From assembly GCA_021018995.1 (NCBI GenBank), contig CM037588.1:148137725-148201724 (forward strand): a stretch of DNA of 64,000 nucleotides. The letters are read 5' to 3'. The DNA is from Chloranthus sessilifolius. Lineage: Eukaryota; Streptophyta; Magnoliopsida; Chloranthales; Chloranthaceae. Each line of letters starts with the position of its first letter. Position 1 is the first letter of the stretch. Positions 54,119 through 64,000 of the stretch are shown one piece after another. The position numbers and the translations under genes are program-made. Under the pieces are notes generated by a model that worked only from the letters and a program-made list of their open reading frames with translations, did no database searches and had not been told where the DNA came from.

Positions 54119-56352
54119 TGTAATATCCCTGATATTTTGACATATTTTTCGTTTACCTCGGTAAGTGTGTCAGAAAATGTGGTGGAATAATTTTGGTTTT
54201 TGATGAACCAGGGCTATGATAAGACTAATGGCCAGAGGAATTAGCCTAGAAAGGTGTACAAGTCATGTACACAATGGCATACACATTAAAGATGTATTAG
54301 TGGTTAGCAAGGAATAAATTCCAACTTAAGTAGATAAGTTACAATTGTAAATATCTAGATATTTGTGGTTACTTAACTTGGTTATAAGAGAGAGTGCAAG
54401 AGAAGCTTTGTTTTCTCTCTCGTTGGAAAAGCTCTAAGGACCTAACCATTCAAGGTCCCATTTGATTTCCAGATCTAGGAAGAAAGAGAGCTCCTCTTTC
54501 CATCTTGACCATTGATTAGATTGGTGATGATCTTTGGATCAGTTTGAGCTATTAAAAGAGAAGGTTAGAGGAGAGGACATCCCTGTGTCTACAGATCTGT
54601 GCCATGGAAGAAGGGTTATAATGGACAGAACTGATGCCATTAAACCTATGATTTTAGAAACTAGTTTCGGTGCATGAATCGGTACGAAGGGATCTACCTT
54701 TTAAAGCCAAAAAGAGGTTGGTATTGAAAACCTCTGTATGAAAGTCTGTTGAGAATTGTTAGAATTAAAAAAAAATATATGTTCAATAAAGAAGATGGAT
54801 TAGCTGTGAAAAGGATTGGAAAAAGATCCGGGCATGTCAAATTGCACAGCCACAGAATACAGGAAATTCGAGTGTCGATTTCAAAATCGACTGTTGAATT
54901 GCAGAATTTAGGCCTGATGCAGAATTTGGAAATTCGATGGTCGATTTTGGATTCGACCATCGAATTTCAAATTCGACCATCGAATTGGAAATCGATGGTC
55001 GAATTCTGCCCTGATTTTTGGGTTCGAAAATTTGTTGGATTTTTTCTTCTTGCAAGCTTCCGGGTTAAATTTTTAGCTTTATATTAACACTAAGGTTGTT
55101 AATATATGTAGGATTTGTCTGTTGGAAGTCCTTGGAGAGGACCGCTTTTGCATGCTTTTGAAACCGCTTGATTAAGGTAGGGGAATCCTAATCTTCATTT
55201 GCATAAATTATAAGCACAAACTATGATAGACGAATTACTTGAAATGCGTTAAATTGATGATAATCTGTGCACATAGTATAAACAAAGCATGAATATACGA
55301 CAACATCAGAAAATTGTAAACATTGTTAGAAATAAGAATCCTTGTGAATCAGAACCTCAGCTAAACCTTTTTGAATCAGAATCTCAGTTAATTTTCGAAT
55401 CAGAATTTCGAATCAGAACTTTGACAATTCAGTATATGTTATAATTAATAAGCTTTGATATGTATTAGCATTTGCATTTGATTTAGGGTTCATAAGTACG
55501 ATGCCCTAGATTCTACCAACCGTGTTGACGGTAAAACTTTGGCACAAGTTTCCCTCATAGCGCAGGGGCTTGTTGCATTTTCGAAATGGGTTCATGAACG
55601 ATTTATGGTCGAGGGTCTTCCCATCGGTCACTTAGTCCGCTCTCATGCTATAGGAAATTTGAGAGATAAAATTAAGTTATAAATTTAAGACAAGAAGCAT
55701 GCTAAATCAGAACATTTTGAACACTTTGAACTTACTATCAGTTTTGACTCAGGATTAGAACTGGAGATTTAAATTTGAAAGCGTCTTTTGAAAAATCTTA
55801 TCTGATCCGATTCCGTCTTTTGAAAACCAGTACTTATAATAAACTGCAAATAGATCTGGCTTCTTCTATTGAGCTTGGCTGTTAGCTCACCCTCGACTAT
55901 CGTCACAGTCTTTGAGACCGACATTGGGTCGGAGGATCCGGAGGACTCCGATTATATTCCAGAGGAGGATTTGGATATACCAGCGGAGGAGTTCTTCCCT
56001 TGATCTTTGGATCCTTGTATTTTTGGTATTTTGTCTGAATATTAATTTTGGAATATTGAGCCCTAGGCTATTATTTTGTCCTTTTGATATCACTAGAGGA
56101 ACCATTATCGAGAACCTCTATTTTAGGTGATTGGATTGGCCATCACCGGTGGTTCCTTTTGGTTCCTCACAGTGATATATTCTTTTGCTATCTGTAGTCT
56201 TTTGTTCCTTTTGGATTATGTTATGATGCCTCTGTTCTTTAGACCTTTGTTTATGTTGCCGGCTTCTGTTTGTTACGGCTTATTGAGAAATCAATAAGTT
56301 GATGAACCGGCCTTTCCTATACCTTAGGGATTGGAAAAGTCAGGTCGTCACA
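54119..56352 (+). repeat. Element 2, 3' LTR
   Basis: 2234 bp, nearly identical to 44128-46335. Array 54864-55006, stem-loop 55870-55889, micro-ORF 55890-56003. Differences from the 5' LTR cluster at 54985-55015 and 55498-55910. Confidence 0.95.
55890..56003 (+). CDS. LTR acidic micro-ORF (element 2, 3' LTR)
   Basis: Continuous acidic frame VFETDIGSEDPEDSDY, then PEEDLDIPAEEFFP and TGA, preceded by CGTCACAG. One base is missing upstream (ACTATCGTC) relative to the 5' copy. Confidence 0.45.
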   Translation, partial: PSTIVTVFETDIGSEDPEDSDYIPEEDLDIPAEEFFP

Positions 56353-57361
56353 GACAACCCGACTTTTCCCATTATTGTATATAGGAAAGGTTGCGTCGTC
56401 GGATCACCTAATATGATCCTTTTCATGCAAGTGCATCATGTACAAAGTGTCATAATTGCGAAAGCGTAAAATTAACTCTACTAAAGAGAACATATGACAT
56501 CTACCTGATAATCCTTTACTATCTACAAGCAAGAATATATACACCAAGACAATATAAACCAAAAATCATGTATAGCTTTCACCGATAACGGCCATCCATT
56601 ATCTAAGCAATGGAAAGAATACCTATACATGAAATACTGAGTATCTAAAAAATATACTGCTATTTTTATAAATTTAAGTGGTTAAAATACAATTATCTCT
56701 CTCTCTCAAACCTCTCAAGGAAAGAAGTCCTCAGCAGAACCTTCTTCCACGTCCTCCTTGTCCTCCTCCTCAGGCTGGTAGGTAGGATCAGCTTCGTGCT
56801 CAGGGTTACGAGCAATATCTGTAGCTAAGACATGAAGTCGTAGGATGAGCTATCATCGAAGCTCACAGGGAAAATTTATAATGTTACTTTATATGTTAGA
56901 TTTCTAATTTATATCTAGATGCATATATTTCAATTGAGGCACATTATATCTTATTTAGTTTAGTAACATGTAGCATTTAGCATAGACAAGTACTACATCA
57001 TGGAAATCTGTACAAGAAATAAATCATACAAAATAGTGATCATGCTGACATTTTCATGTTGAACATATACGAGGAATCATGCTTCATTTTGAACAAATAT
57101 AAGGAATCATGCTGAAACAAGACATCAAACTGAATAAAGAATCAAGCTTTCGAGATCAAATGTCTAGCCCCTGAGCTATGTTAACAGGGTCACTAGCACC
57201 GATAAATCAAGCCCTTGAGCTATGTTATCAAGGTCACTGGATACGAGACGAGTCAAGCCTCTAAGCTAAGTTAGCAAGGTTACTTGGTACAAGACGAATC
57301 AAGCCCGTGAGCTAAGTTACGAAGGTCACGTGGTATAAGACGAGTCAAGCTCCCGAGTTAG
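56353..57361 (-). mobile_element. Element B, 5' LTR (rest, truncated)
   Basis: Begins with TSD copy GACAA and matches 34838 to about 35860 of the 3' LTR with many point differences, so element B is older than element 2. Homology ends at GAGTTAG (57361). Stem-loop at 56846-56865 (TGAGCT, AGCTCA arms intact), micro-ORF at 56715-56843. Confidence 0.85.
56715..56843 (-). CDS. LTR acidic micro-ORF (element B, 5' LTR)
   Basis: Second copy of the element B micro-ORF, with an acidic E/D run and the same DFFP-TGA end. Several substitutions relative to 35196-35323 leave the frame open. Confidence 0.4.
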   Translation of the reverse strand, partial: LRLHVLATDIARNPEHEADPTYQPEEEDKEDVEEGSAEDFFP

Positions 57362-58448
57362 AATTAGGCGTCAATCAAAACTAGAATTCTATCAATACAA
57401 ATTTAATCTAATCAATAATCTACCAGAAATTTGGGCGTTAATCAAACTCTAGAAAATTGAAGATGGAAAATAAAATACCATTGCACTAATCTGTAAATTT
57501 CAATCTGAGTCGTCAATTCAAATTAAAATTTGAAGATGTTTACAAAGCAGTAAATCTAATCCAAAAAAATAAAAATATATCTTTCATTCCTCAGCCATAG
57601 TCGTCAATTACTTCTGAGAAATTGTAGATATCTACACTACTCTAACTATTTCACACTACTTTGATCAAAAGAAAATCTAACCTCAGTCGTCAATTGATGC
57701 TGAAATTCTTCTATAATTATTCCTACACCAAACCCTCTTATTTATAGATAAAAAAGGGTCGGTTTACAAAGATCTAATCCTAATAAAAGAAACTACTAAA
57801 AATAAAAAGTATCCTAATATAACTCTAATTCCTAATTTTATCTTCCTTGCTTTAGCGATTGATATGCTTTTGGATTGTTCTCCTCAATTTCAACAACTGT
57901 GATCTTTTTGGAGTTTATCTTTATCAATCTTCTCAGATCCGTGAATAGCCAAACTTCTAATTCAAAAGTTCTTCAAATTCTGTTCATGGCGACGTTCATT
58001 CTCACGTGAACAGCATCCCTGTGAAAGCTTCAATTCAACAATCGTAAATTACGATTGTTCTCAGTACATAATCGTAGATCACAATTTCCTTCTTTTCATA
58101 GCTTTCACTGTAGAATGATTCTTCTTAACAATTGTTCGCTTTTATGGAAAATCGTCTTTACTTTTGAACATCTTTCTGAAAAATCATAAATTACAATTCT
58201 TCATTTCTTTCTTTAACTTTGCTCAATCGTAAAATGCGATTTCTTGGCATTCAGCATATAGCGAATCATCTTTCTTATTCAATCGTTCTTTTTATTGCTT
58301 TTTAAGTTTATTTTGAAAAAGATTAATACTTTAGTTTGCTTTTACTGATTTTCCTTAATATCTGTACAACAACAACTTATTAGTAGCAAACTAAAACCTA
58401 GCATCACTAACTTACGGGTGATAAAATGATAAATTATGTGACTAATCA
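57362..58448 (-). mobile_element. Unclassified LTR-like fragment
   Basis: On the minus strand a sequence starts TGATTAGTCACATAA directly after a purine-rich AAGTTTGGGGGTG, which is the look of a 3' LTR start. A TATA box TATAAATA is at 57746-57739 (minus). The left end lacks a canonical CA, so the LTR is truncated or non-standard. Family not recognised. Confidence 0.5.
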
Positions 58449-60269
58449 CACCCCCAAACTTAAGTTTTGCTAGTCCCTAGAAAACAAGGAAAATAAATAT
58501 CTTATTTTAAAATTTTAAATTACCATTTTCATAGGGAGCACGATTGTATTTAGCTGATGCAACAAGCCTTTAAACCCTTAGGTGATCCCTAGTGGAGGAG
58601 TTGTAGTCTCATGAATATTTTCAATGAAGTTACCTACAAACTTCAAATATTTTTTTGGATTTTTTAAAGTATTTTTTAAATTTTAAATCTAAACTAATTT
58701 TTTACACTGACTAACTTATCAAATTGGTCAACACATAGTTTGTTACAATTTTCTAAAATTACCAATCTTTTATCCTTACTTTCCATTATAACAGTTATCC
58801 TTGATTAGAATTCTAACAATTTCAATTCATAATAAGCACAGAGTGTATGCATCAGTGAACAGTTTATTCTTCATAACTTTTTTAAACTGTAGATTTATAA
58901 AATATTTTTATTCAAAAAACTTACTATTGACATACTCTCAGAAAGATATCAAAACTTTTGGGTTCCCTCAGTGTAATTTTTTTTTTGAAAGATTCAGTTA
59001 AAGATAGCTGCAAAAAAATTGTCAATCTCATAGAAAAGATCATCTATTATATTCATATGATTCCCTATGCAATCCATAGTATCTAGTATTCATATCTCTA
59101 CCAGGTTTATACTTTTGCAACTCATAAATCAGAAAGGTCTTTCCCTCGGCTTGTAATGGGGCTTTGGGTTTCAGAAGGTATCAAAGAAAAGTAAAAAGGA
59201 TTCAAATATTTTTCTGAGAATTTAGTTCTTCTTTCTCCTATCTTTTTCTTCTTTTCTTCTACTTCAGTAAGTATCCATGAATTGGATAACTTCTTCTCAT
59301 TTTCTTTTTTCTATATAAATCTCATTCTACTTAGTTTGGAAGCTTTTTGCTTCTCTTTTTTATAAAATCGTATTTTATGATTTTTTTATTTCTTTTTCAA
59401 TCTTTCATTTCTTTTTCCCATATATTATTTTCTTTTTCTTTCTTCAGATGTACCCTTTTTTTAGCATTCCCCTTATTTATTTTATCATACTCCTTTCACT
59501 CCCTCTTCTTTCCTTCTTTTTCTCATTCTAAACTCTCAGAATTTGTAAGGGTTAAAGGTTGAAAGCTTTGGGTAGTACATATGGTTAAGGGTTTATAAAA
59601 TTCTGGTACAAAGAAATTATATTTTAGGCTTCTAATATGAGTTTAAAGGATAAAATATTTATGAAATTTTAGCTTTTTTTTACTCTGACTTAAACAAAAG
59701 ATGGCCTTTAATCATCTTTACGATTTACTAACATAGATGCCTTATTGCTTTAATATTTCTCATAAATAGTTCTAGACAAAAAATCAGGTTATCATATTCA
59801 TAGAATATTTTGATTCCAAATTCAGCAATATGAGATTTTATAACAACATAGAAGTTCAAAGAAATTTTTGACTTGAATAGAAACAGTTTCTCTCTCAAAG
59901 AAAGGAAAATTTAGCTTTAATGTTCACTGATTTATAATTTTGAAACTATAGTCTAAATATTACAGTTTAGATCAATCTATTGTTTCAAACATCCATTCTA
60001 ATACAGTGTTCTATGAGTTAAGCATGAATTGTAACTGTTCTATATTCTGATTGTTAAACTTCTACTATAATGGATCGTAAATTTTCAAGATTTATAATTT
60101 TTTCTATCATAATTCCTATGTAATGATCAACTTAAAAAAATAAAATATTTTTACTAAATTCTATTCTAAATTAAAAACTAAACATGCAGCAGAAACTGAG
60201 AAAAATTCTCTGCAAAAATACTATCAAGAAAAAAAATTACTCACTAAAAACTATTCTATATACATGTAT
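58449..60269 (-). other. Probable internal remnant of the unclassified element
   Basis: AT-rich, T-runs and CTTT repeats (59220-59530). No gag or pol motif on either strand. Only its position next to the LTR-like fragment suggests what it is. Confidence 0.35.
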
Positions 60270-62731
60270 TGTAAAGACCTGTATTTTTGAACTCGAATCA
60301 GGCTGACCTTGTGTACGTATTCAGCTCGGCAACCGACGTTGCCATTTGCTTGGATTTTTATCTAGAAGTGATTGTGCAGACAGATTCTGATTTTGAGTCG
60401 TTTGGACCCTCGTGCGAAAGTCGTGCACCGACCTCGGTGTGGCCGCTCAATACCGGACCTAAGTTATTGGAATTAAAAGTTTAACACACTATGGTGTGTG
60501 TGTGTGTGCTTAACATATTGAGCAACCCTTTTATAAGAGGAATGGTATTCCCGTATGTTTTAAGTTAAGGCCTTCTAAAATTTATTTGCTTAGAGAGAAA
60601 GAGGAGACGAGAGCCATACGCAGGAAAACCTAGCTATATTTTGAGTTGTTTGATCATTACAAAACTTCCCCTTTATCACGCCACCGATTGTGAGATCTAT
60701 TTTGTGAAACTTTTTCTCTAAAATATTTTTCGTTTGAGATCCATAAACTTAGGGCAAGATTGAATCAACCCTTGGATTCATTTTCAACGATTGGAAGAGG
60801 TTGAGATCATTGAGAATGAATAGAAGTGATCCTAGTAAACTCGTAGGAGCGATCGCGGCGCGAATTGTCGAAAAAATCCACCGATTTCGTTCTGAAACTC
60901 CGTTTCCGTGACTCGTTTCAAAGCGTGAAATCCTTGATTAAAGGTATGATTTTTATTGAGTTTAAGGTTTAAAATCAATAGATTAAACATGAGTTTTATT
61001 TTGCAAATGTGTGGGATTCAATTCAGGTGAAAACGAGGCAAAAATCGCATCGCTCGAGCGAAGACAGAACTTGGTTTTTATCTTCATTTTCGTTTTCTTT
61101 TCGATACTATCTTATTATTTTATCCATAACTTTTTATTCCAAACTTTGATTAATATGATTAGTTTTGCATTAAAAAGATAACATCAAGCTCTACAACTTT
61201 TATGTTTTGACTAACTCGTGAATCAATCGTTTTGAAGGTCAAAAAATTAGGGGAAGGTTACATCAAATTATCTTTATTTTCATTTTCTTTCCGATACTGT
61301 CTTGGTATTTTAGTCGTAACTATTTACTCCAAACTTCAATTGATATGATTCATTTTTGGTTGAAAAGAGAATAGTAAACTCTACACCTTTCGTGTTTTGA
61401 CTAACTTATGAATCAATCATTTTGAAGGTCAAAAAATTAGGGGAAGGTTATGTCAAATTCTATGTTGGCACAAACTTGCCATTTCGACTCGATTTTGAGG
61501 AAACACTTAAATAGGTCTAAATTATTAGTGATTAGAGTTAACCTTGATGCATCGTCGTATATTTGTGATGTAGATTAAGGGCGAGAGGCCATCAATAGGA
61601 TTTTACTTGGCTTTGCGCAACTCCAAGTTTTAGTAGGAGAATCTCATCTTTACAGTATTTTATTTTAACTGGCATGGATATTTTGAATTAAAATCTTTAA
61701 ACTTGCATATGCCATTAAAATTACATCTATAAACTAAAATTTGAGATGAAAAACTAAAAATTTGATTTTACCTGAACCCTGAAACCTAAATCTAGTTAAG
61801 CTTTGAAAAGCTGAAAATCTAAAATAAGAATCTGAACTATATATAAAAAACTTGCATCGGATTTATATTAGTATTTGTATTTATTTTATGATTGTCCTGA
61901 AGGACCCCTCAAAAATTCCTGAACATCTTTCTCGCACAAGTTTTCCTCCTGAGTGTAGGGGCTTGTTGCATCCTTAAAAAGGGTTTATAAACGGCGATGG
62001 TAGGTAGGGGTTCCCGTCGGCTATATTCTTGCTCTCGAGATATAGTTTACTCGAGAGGTATTTTAAGTTGAGGATTAAGTCATGAATTACCGAACTTTGC
62101 ATATAGAAGTTAGAAATAATAAGACACTGAAACCTTACATCTGTTTTCACATATTTAGAAATTGATCTTGCATATAATTTATGTACTTAAATGTTGCTTT
62201 TACTTGTATTTCTAGTTTTGAAATATAATATTTCGATACTTGTTTTAAAACCCATGTTAGTTAAAATACAATATTGTTGATGATATTTTTCTACTGAGCT
62301 TTGTTGGTTAGCTCACTCCAACTATACGTCACAAGTCTAGGCACTGACGTGGTTGTTCGGGACTGCGAGACAGATCCTAATTACGTACTCAAGGAAGAGC
62401 TTGAGGTTCCTCCTGAGGAGTATTTTTCGGCTTAGGATCTAGTTTATTTTTACTTTTGGTGAGAGTTTGGACTTTGAGTTGTGGGCCTTTTAGTTGAATT
62501 TTATTGTTTCATACTTGATTTTTTATTACTGTTTGAACCATGTTTCGGTGATGGTCGGCCATCATTGGTGGTTCTTTTATTTACCTTTCGCTTTCGCATT
62601 TTTTTTAATATTAGATATTATTTGCACTTTACCCTGATGTGTGCTCTGTTTGTCCGACTTATCGTTCAACCGATAGGTTGGCGAATCGACCGTTCCTATA
62701 CCTGAGGGATTGAAAAAGTCGGGTCATCACA
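60270..62731 (+). repeat. Element 3, 5' LTR
   Basis: 2462 bp, TGTAAAGACCTG to GGGTCATCACA. Stem-loop TGAGCT-N9-AGCTCA at 62295-62315, micro-ORF, nested hairpin GAACCA(GATGG-TCGG-CCATC)TGGTTC at 62535-62574. No CG-palindrome array. Confidence 0.9.
62319..62435 (+). CDS. LTR acidic micro-ORF (element 3)
   Basis: QLYVTSLGTDVVVRDCETDP, then NYVLKEELEVPPEEYFSA and TAG. Uninterrupted frame of 38 codons plus stop. Its DPNYVL...PPEEYF parallels SNFVL...LPEQFY of element A. Confidence 0.45.
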   Translation, partial: QLYVTSLGTDVVVRDCETDPNYVLKEELEVPPEEYFSA

Positions 62732-62733
62732 GT

Positions 62734-62745
62734 TGGTATCAGAGC
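62734..62745 (+). other. Primer binding site, element 3
   Basis: TGGTATCAGAGC two bases after the LTR end. Confidence 0.9.
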
Positions 62746-62910
62746 TGTAGCTTTAGATTCTCTAAGGACCTATGAGAACCCAACCATGATCCGGTACAGT
62801 TCGCATCAGAGTTATGTTGTTAGGTCTTGAGTCAACTATGACTGTGTGCATGATTTTGGTCACAATCTGAATACTGATCGATGTTATTATTGTCACAATG
62901 ACAGATCTGC

Positions 62911-63315
62911 ATGGTCTCAAGACTTAGAGGCAGAGTCAGAGGTAGGACAGTTCCGTTAGGGGGCATCCCTGAAGGCGTCGATGTCTCTAGGGGAGTCAAT
63001 TTCGCAATTAGTTCCAACATAGTTTCAGTTAGAGTTGAAAGAGGTCAGGATGGAAGAATGGAGCAAGTATTAAAAAATATGGCCACCAACATAGCTCAAT
63101 AGACTACATCTATGGCTCAGCAGACAGCTACCATTGCCCAACAATCAGAGCTGATTTTTACAGGACAGCAACAATAATCCTCCTAATTTGCCGAATTCAG
63201 GAGGATGAGACCTCCAAAGTTTTCTAGACAGACCGATCCGATGGAGGCCGAAGGTTGGTTGGATGAGATGGAAAAGATCTTTGAAATACTTCAATGCATC
63301 GATGTCGAGAAGGTT
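62911..63315 (+). pseudogene. gag: Element 3 gag, N-terminal part
   Basis: MVSRLRGRVRGRTVPLGG, then an internal stop at about 63100, then MRPPKFSRQTDPMEAEGWLD and EMEKIFEILQCIDVEKV of the capsid core. It ends where TGTAACAG begins. Homologous to 46454-46830. Confidence 0.8.
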
Positions 63316-64000
63316 TGTAACAGATGGCCATATCAAGAACCCACACTACGTAAGCAGGTCACAGGTCCGGTAGGACCTGTGCCAAAACCACGACACATGG
63401 GACCTTACTAACTGTAGTGGTTAACATGAATTAAATCTCTATGTCTGTAGAGTATTAATGTTGGTAGCAAAACACGTAAACTAAGACCTTGTTAGAAGGA
63501 AATAGATCATAACCAAGTAAATAGATCATAACCACACAATATCATCTGAACGATATCTCATATGTGCATAGTGTATAAGCTAACCCAAGTTTGTCTTTAG
63601 GAAGCCTCTTTTTGGCTTATCTGCTTATATCTAACAGTGACTAGATGGGCTTTGCATGAGAACCAAACCCAGCTAGCATATACACTAACTCTGTGTACAA
63701 GACTTGTATACTTGGGAAACTTGAACTATACACAATCACTAAGTGCTAGCCTAACTTGGAATATAAACCAGAAAGGCTTATAAGCTACTTGTAGTTATTT
63801 TAACTTTTAGCTACTGGTAGTTCTTTTAACACTTTTAGGTAGATACCACTTACTAACTAGTATTGACTTGACAAAGGATACCAGCCCTTAATAGCCTACA
63901 TGACAAAAGAGAGAATGGACGCATAAACTTTTGTTGTATCTGCTGATAGAAGTTAAGACTACATGCTAGTCTTACAGCTGATCCTACCCTTGACTATCTT
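63316..64000. mobile_element. Unidentified insertion in element 3 gag
   Basis: Begins TGTAACAGATGG after AGGTT (candidate TSD). It contains a perfect hairpin with arms CACAGGTCC and GGACCTGTG, loop GGTA, at 63359-63380. AT-rich afterwards, no ORF supported. The TG start fits an LTR, but the other end is outside the window. Confidence 0.4.

Larger units (their letters stand above)
44128..56352 (+). mobile_element. Element 2: full-length Tekay-type chromovirus
   Basis: 12.2 kb, TG...CA, with exact TSD GACAA (44123-44127, 56353-56357). It is inserted 8 bp inside the end of element B's 5' LTR. Order: 5' LTR, PBS, gag, intron, PR-RT-RH-IN, intron, chromodomain, palindrome array, aORF, polypurine tract, 3' LTR. 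LTRs are very similar, so it is probably the youngest large insertion of this nest. Confidence 0.95.
60270..63315 (+). mobile_element. Element 3: Tekay-type chromovirus, 5' part
   Basis: Plus-strand 5' LTR (60270-62731), PBS and N-terminal gag. Gag is cut at 63315 by another insertion. The remainder should lie beyond the right edge. The LTR contains a 190-bp tandem duplication (units ending at about 61260 and 61450). Confidence 0.85.

Noticed and set aside
1521-62745. tRNA genes suggested by the GGTATCAGAGC words
   Set aside because: These are primer binding sites next to LTR ends, only 12-15 bp of tRNA complement.

Overview
The window is nuclear DNA of a flowering plant, most likely a eudicot. 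It holds one recognisable host gene, a G-type lectin S-domain receptor kinase with spliceosomal introns, buried in nested LTR retrotransposons. Most of these are Ty3/gypsy chromoviruses of the Tekay/Del type: gag with zinc knuckles, PR-RT-RNaseH-IN order, a C-terminal chromodomain, LTRs of 2.2-3.9 kb and initiator-Met tRNA primer sites. I could not assign a species.

Region 1-23.3 kb is the receptor kinase gene on the minus strand. Exon 1 (22004-23261), exon 2 (403-510) and exon 3 (88-296) join in matching phase, so intron 1 is about 21.5 kb; the kinase domain continues off the left edge. About 0.7 kb of that intron looks native. The rest is a nest: a non-coding Copia-type element (696-21466); in its 3' LTR, a solo Copia LTR (19965-20910) and a solo gypsy LTR (4333-19610); and in that solo LTR a full gypsy element, here called element 1 (6138-18948). 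All lie antisense to the gene. Target-site duplications mark the layers: CATAT, TGAGT and ACTTG are exact, the outermost decayed.

Region 23.3-29.2 kb is the gene's 5' flank and intergenic DNA: a TTGAC-rich degenerate tandem repeat, a CACTA-like MITE, a gypsy solo LTR (25731-28444, TSD GTGGT) and a Tourist-like MITE.

Region 29.2-64 kb is a second nest. Minus-strand element A (29220-34833) is cut by minus-strand element B (34834 onward). The 5' LTR of B is split 8 bp from its end by plus-strand element 2 (44128-56352, TSD GACAA). To the right lie the rest of that LTR, an unrelated minus-strand LTR-like fragment, plus-strand element 3 (60270-63315: 5' LTR and partial gag) and an unidentified insert.

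Possibly undescribed features sit in the gypsy elements. (1) Ten LTR copies from seven LTR families carry at the same place an acidic micro-ORF ending P-x-[ED]-[EDQ]-[FY]-[FY], with a conserved stem-loop before it and structured stems after it, some with compensatory changes. (2) Elements 1 and 2 carry an additional ORF (aORF) after the chromodomain, preceded by an array of short palindromes of the same sequence type as in the LTRs of that same element. (3) Spliceosomal-type introns occur at fixed places in gag-pol. Most retroelement ORFs are broken by small indels, some perhaps assembly errors because LTR-pair differences cluster in CG-rich spots.
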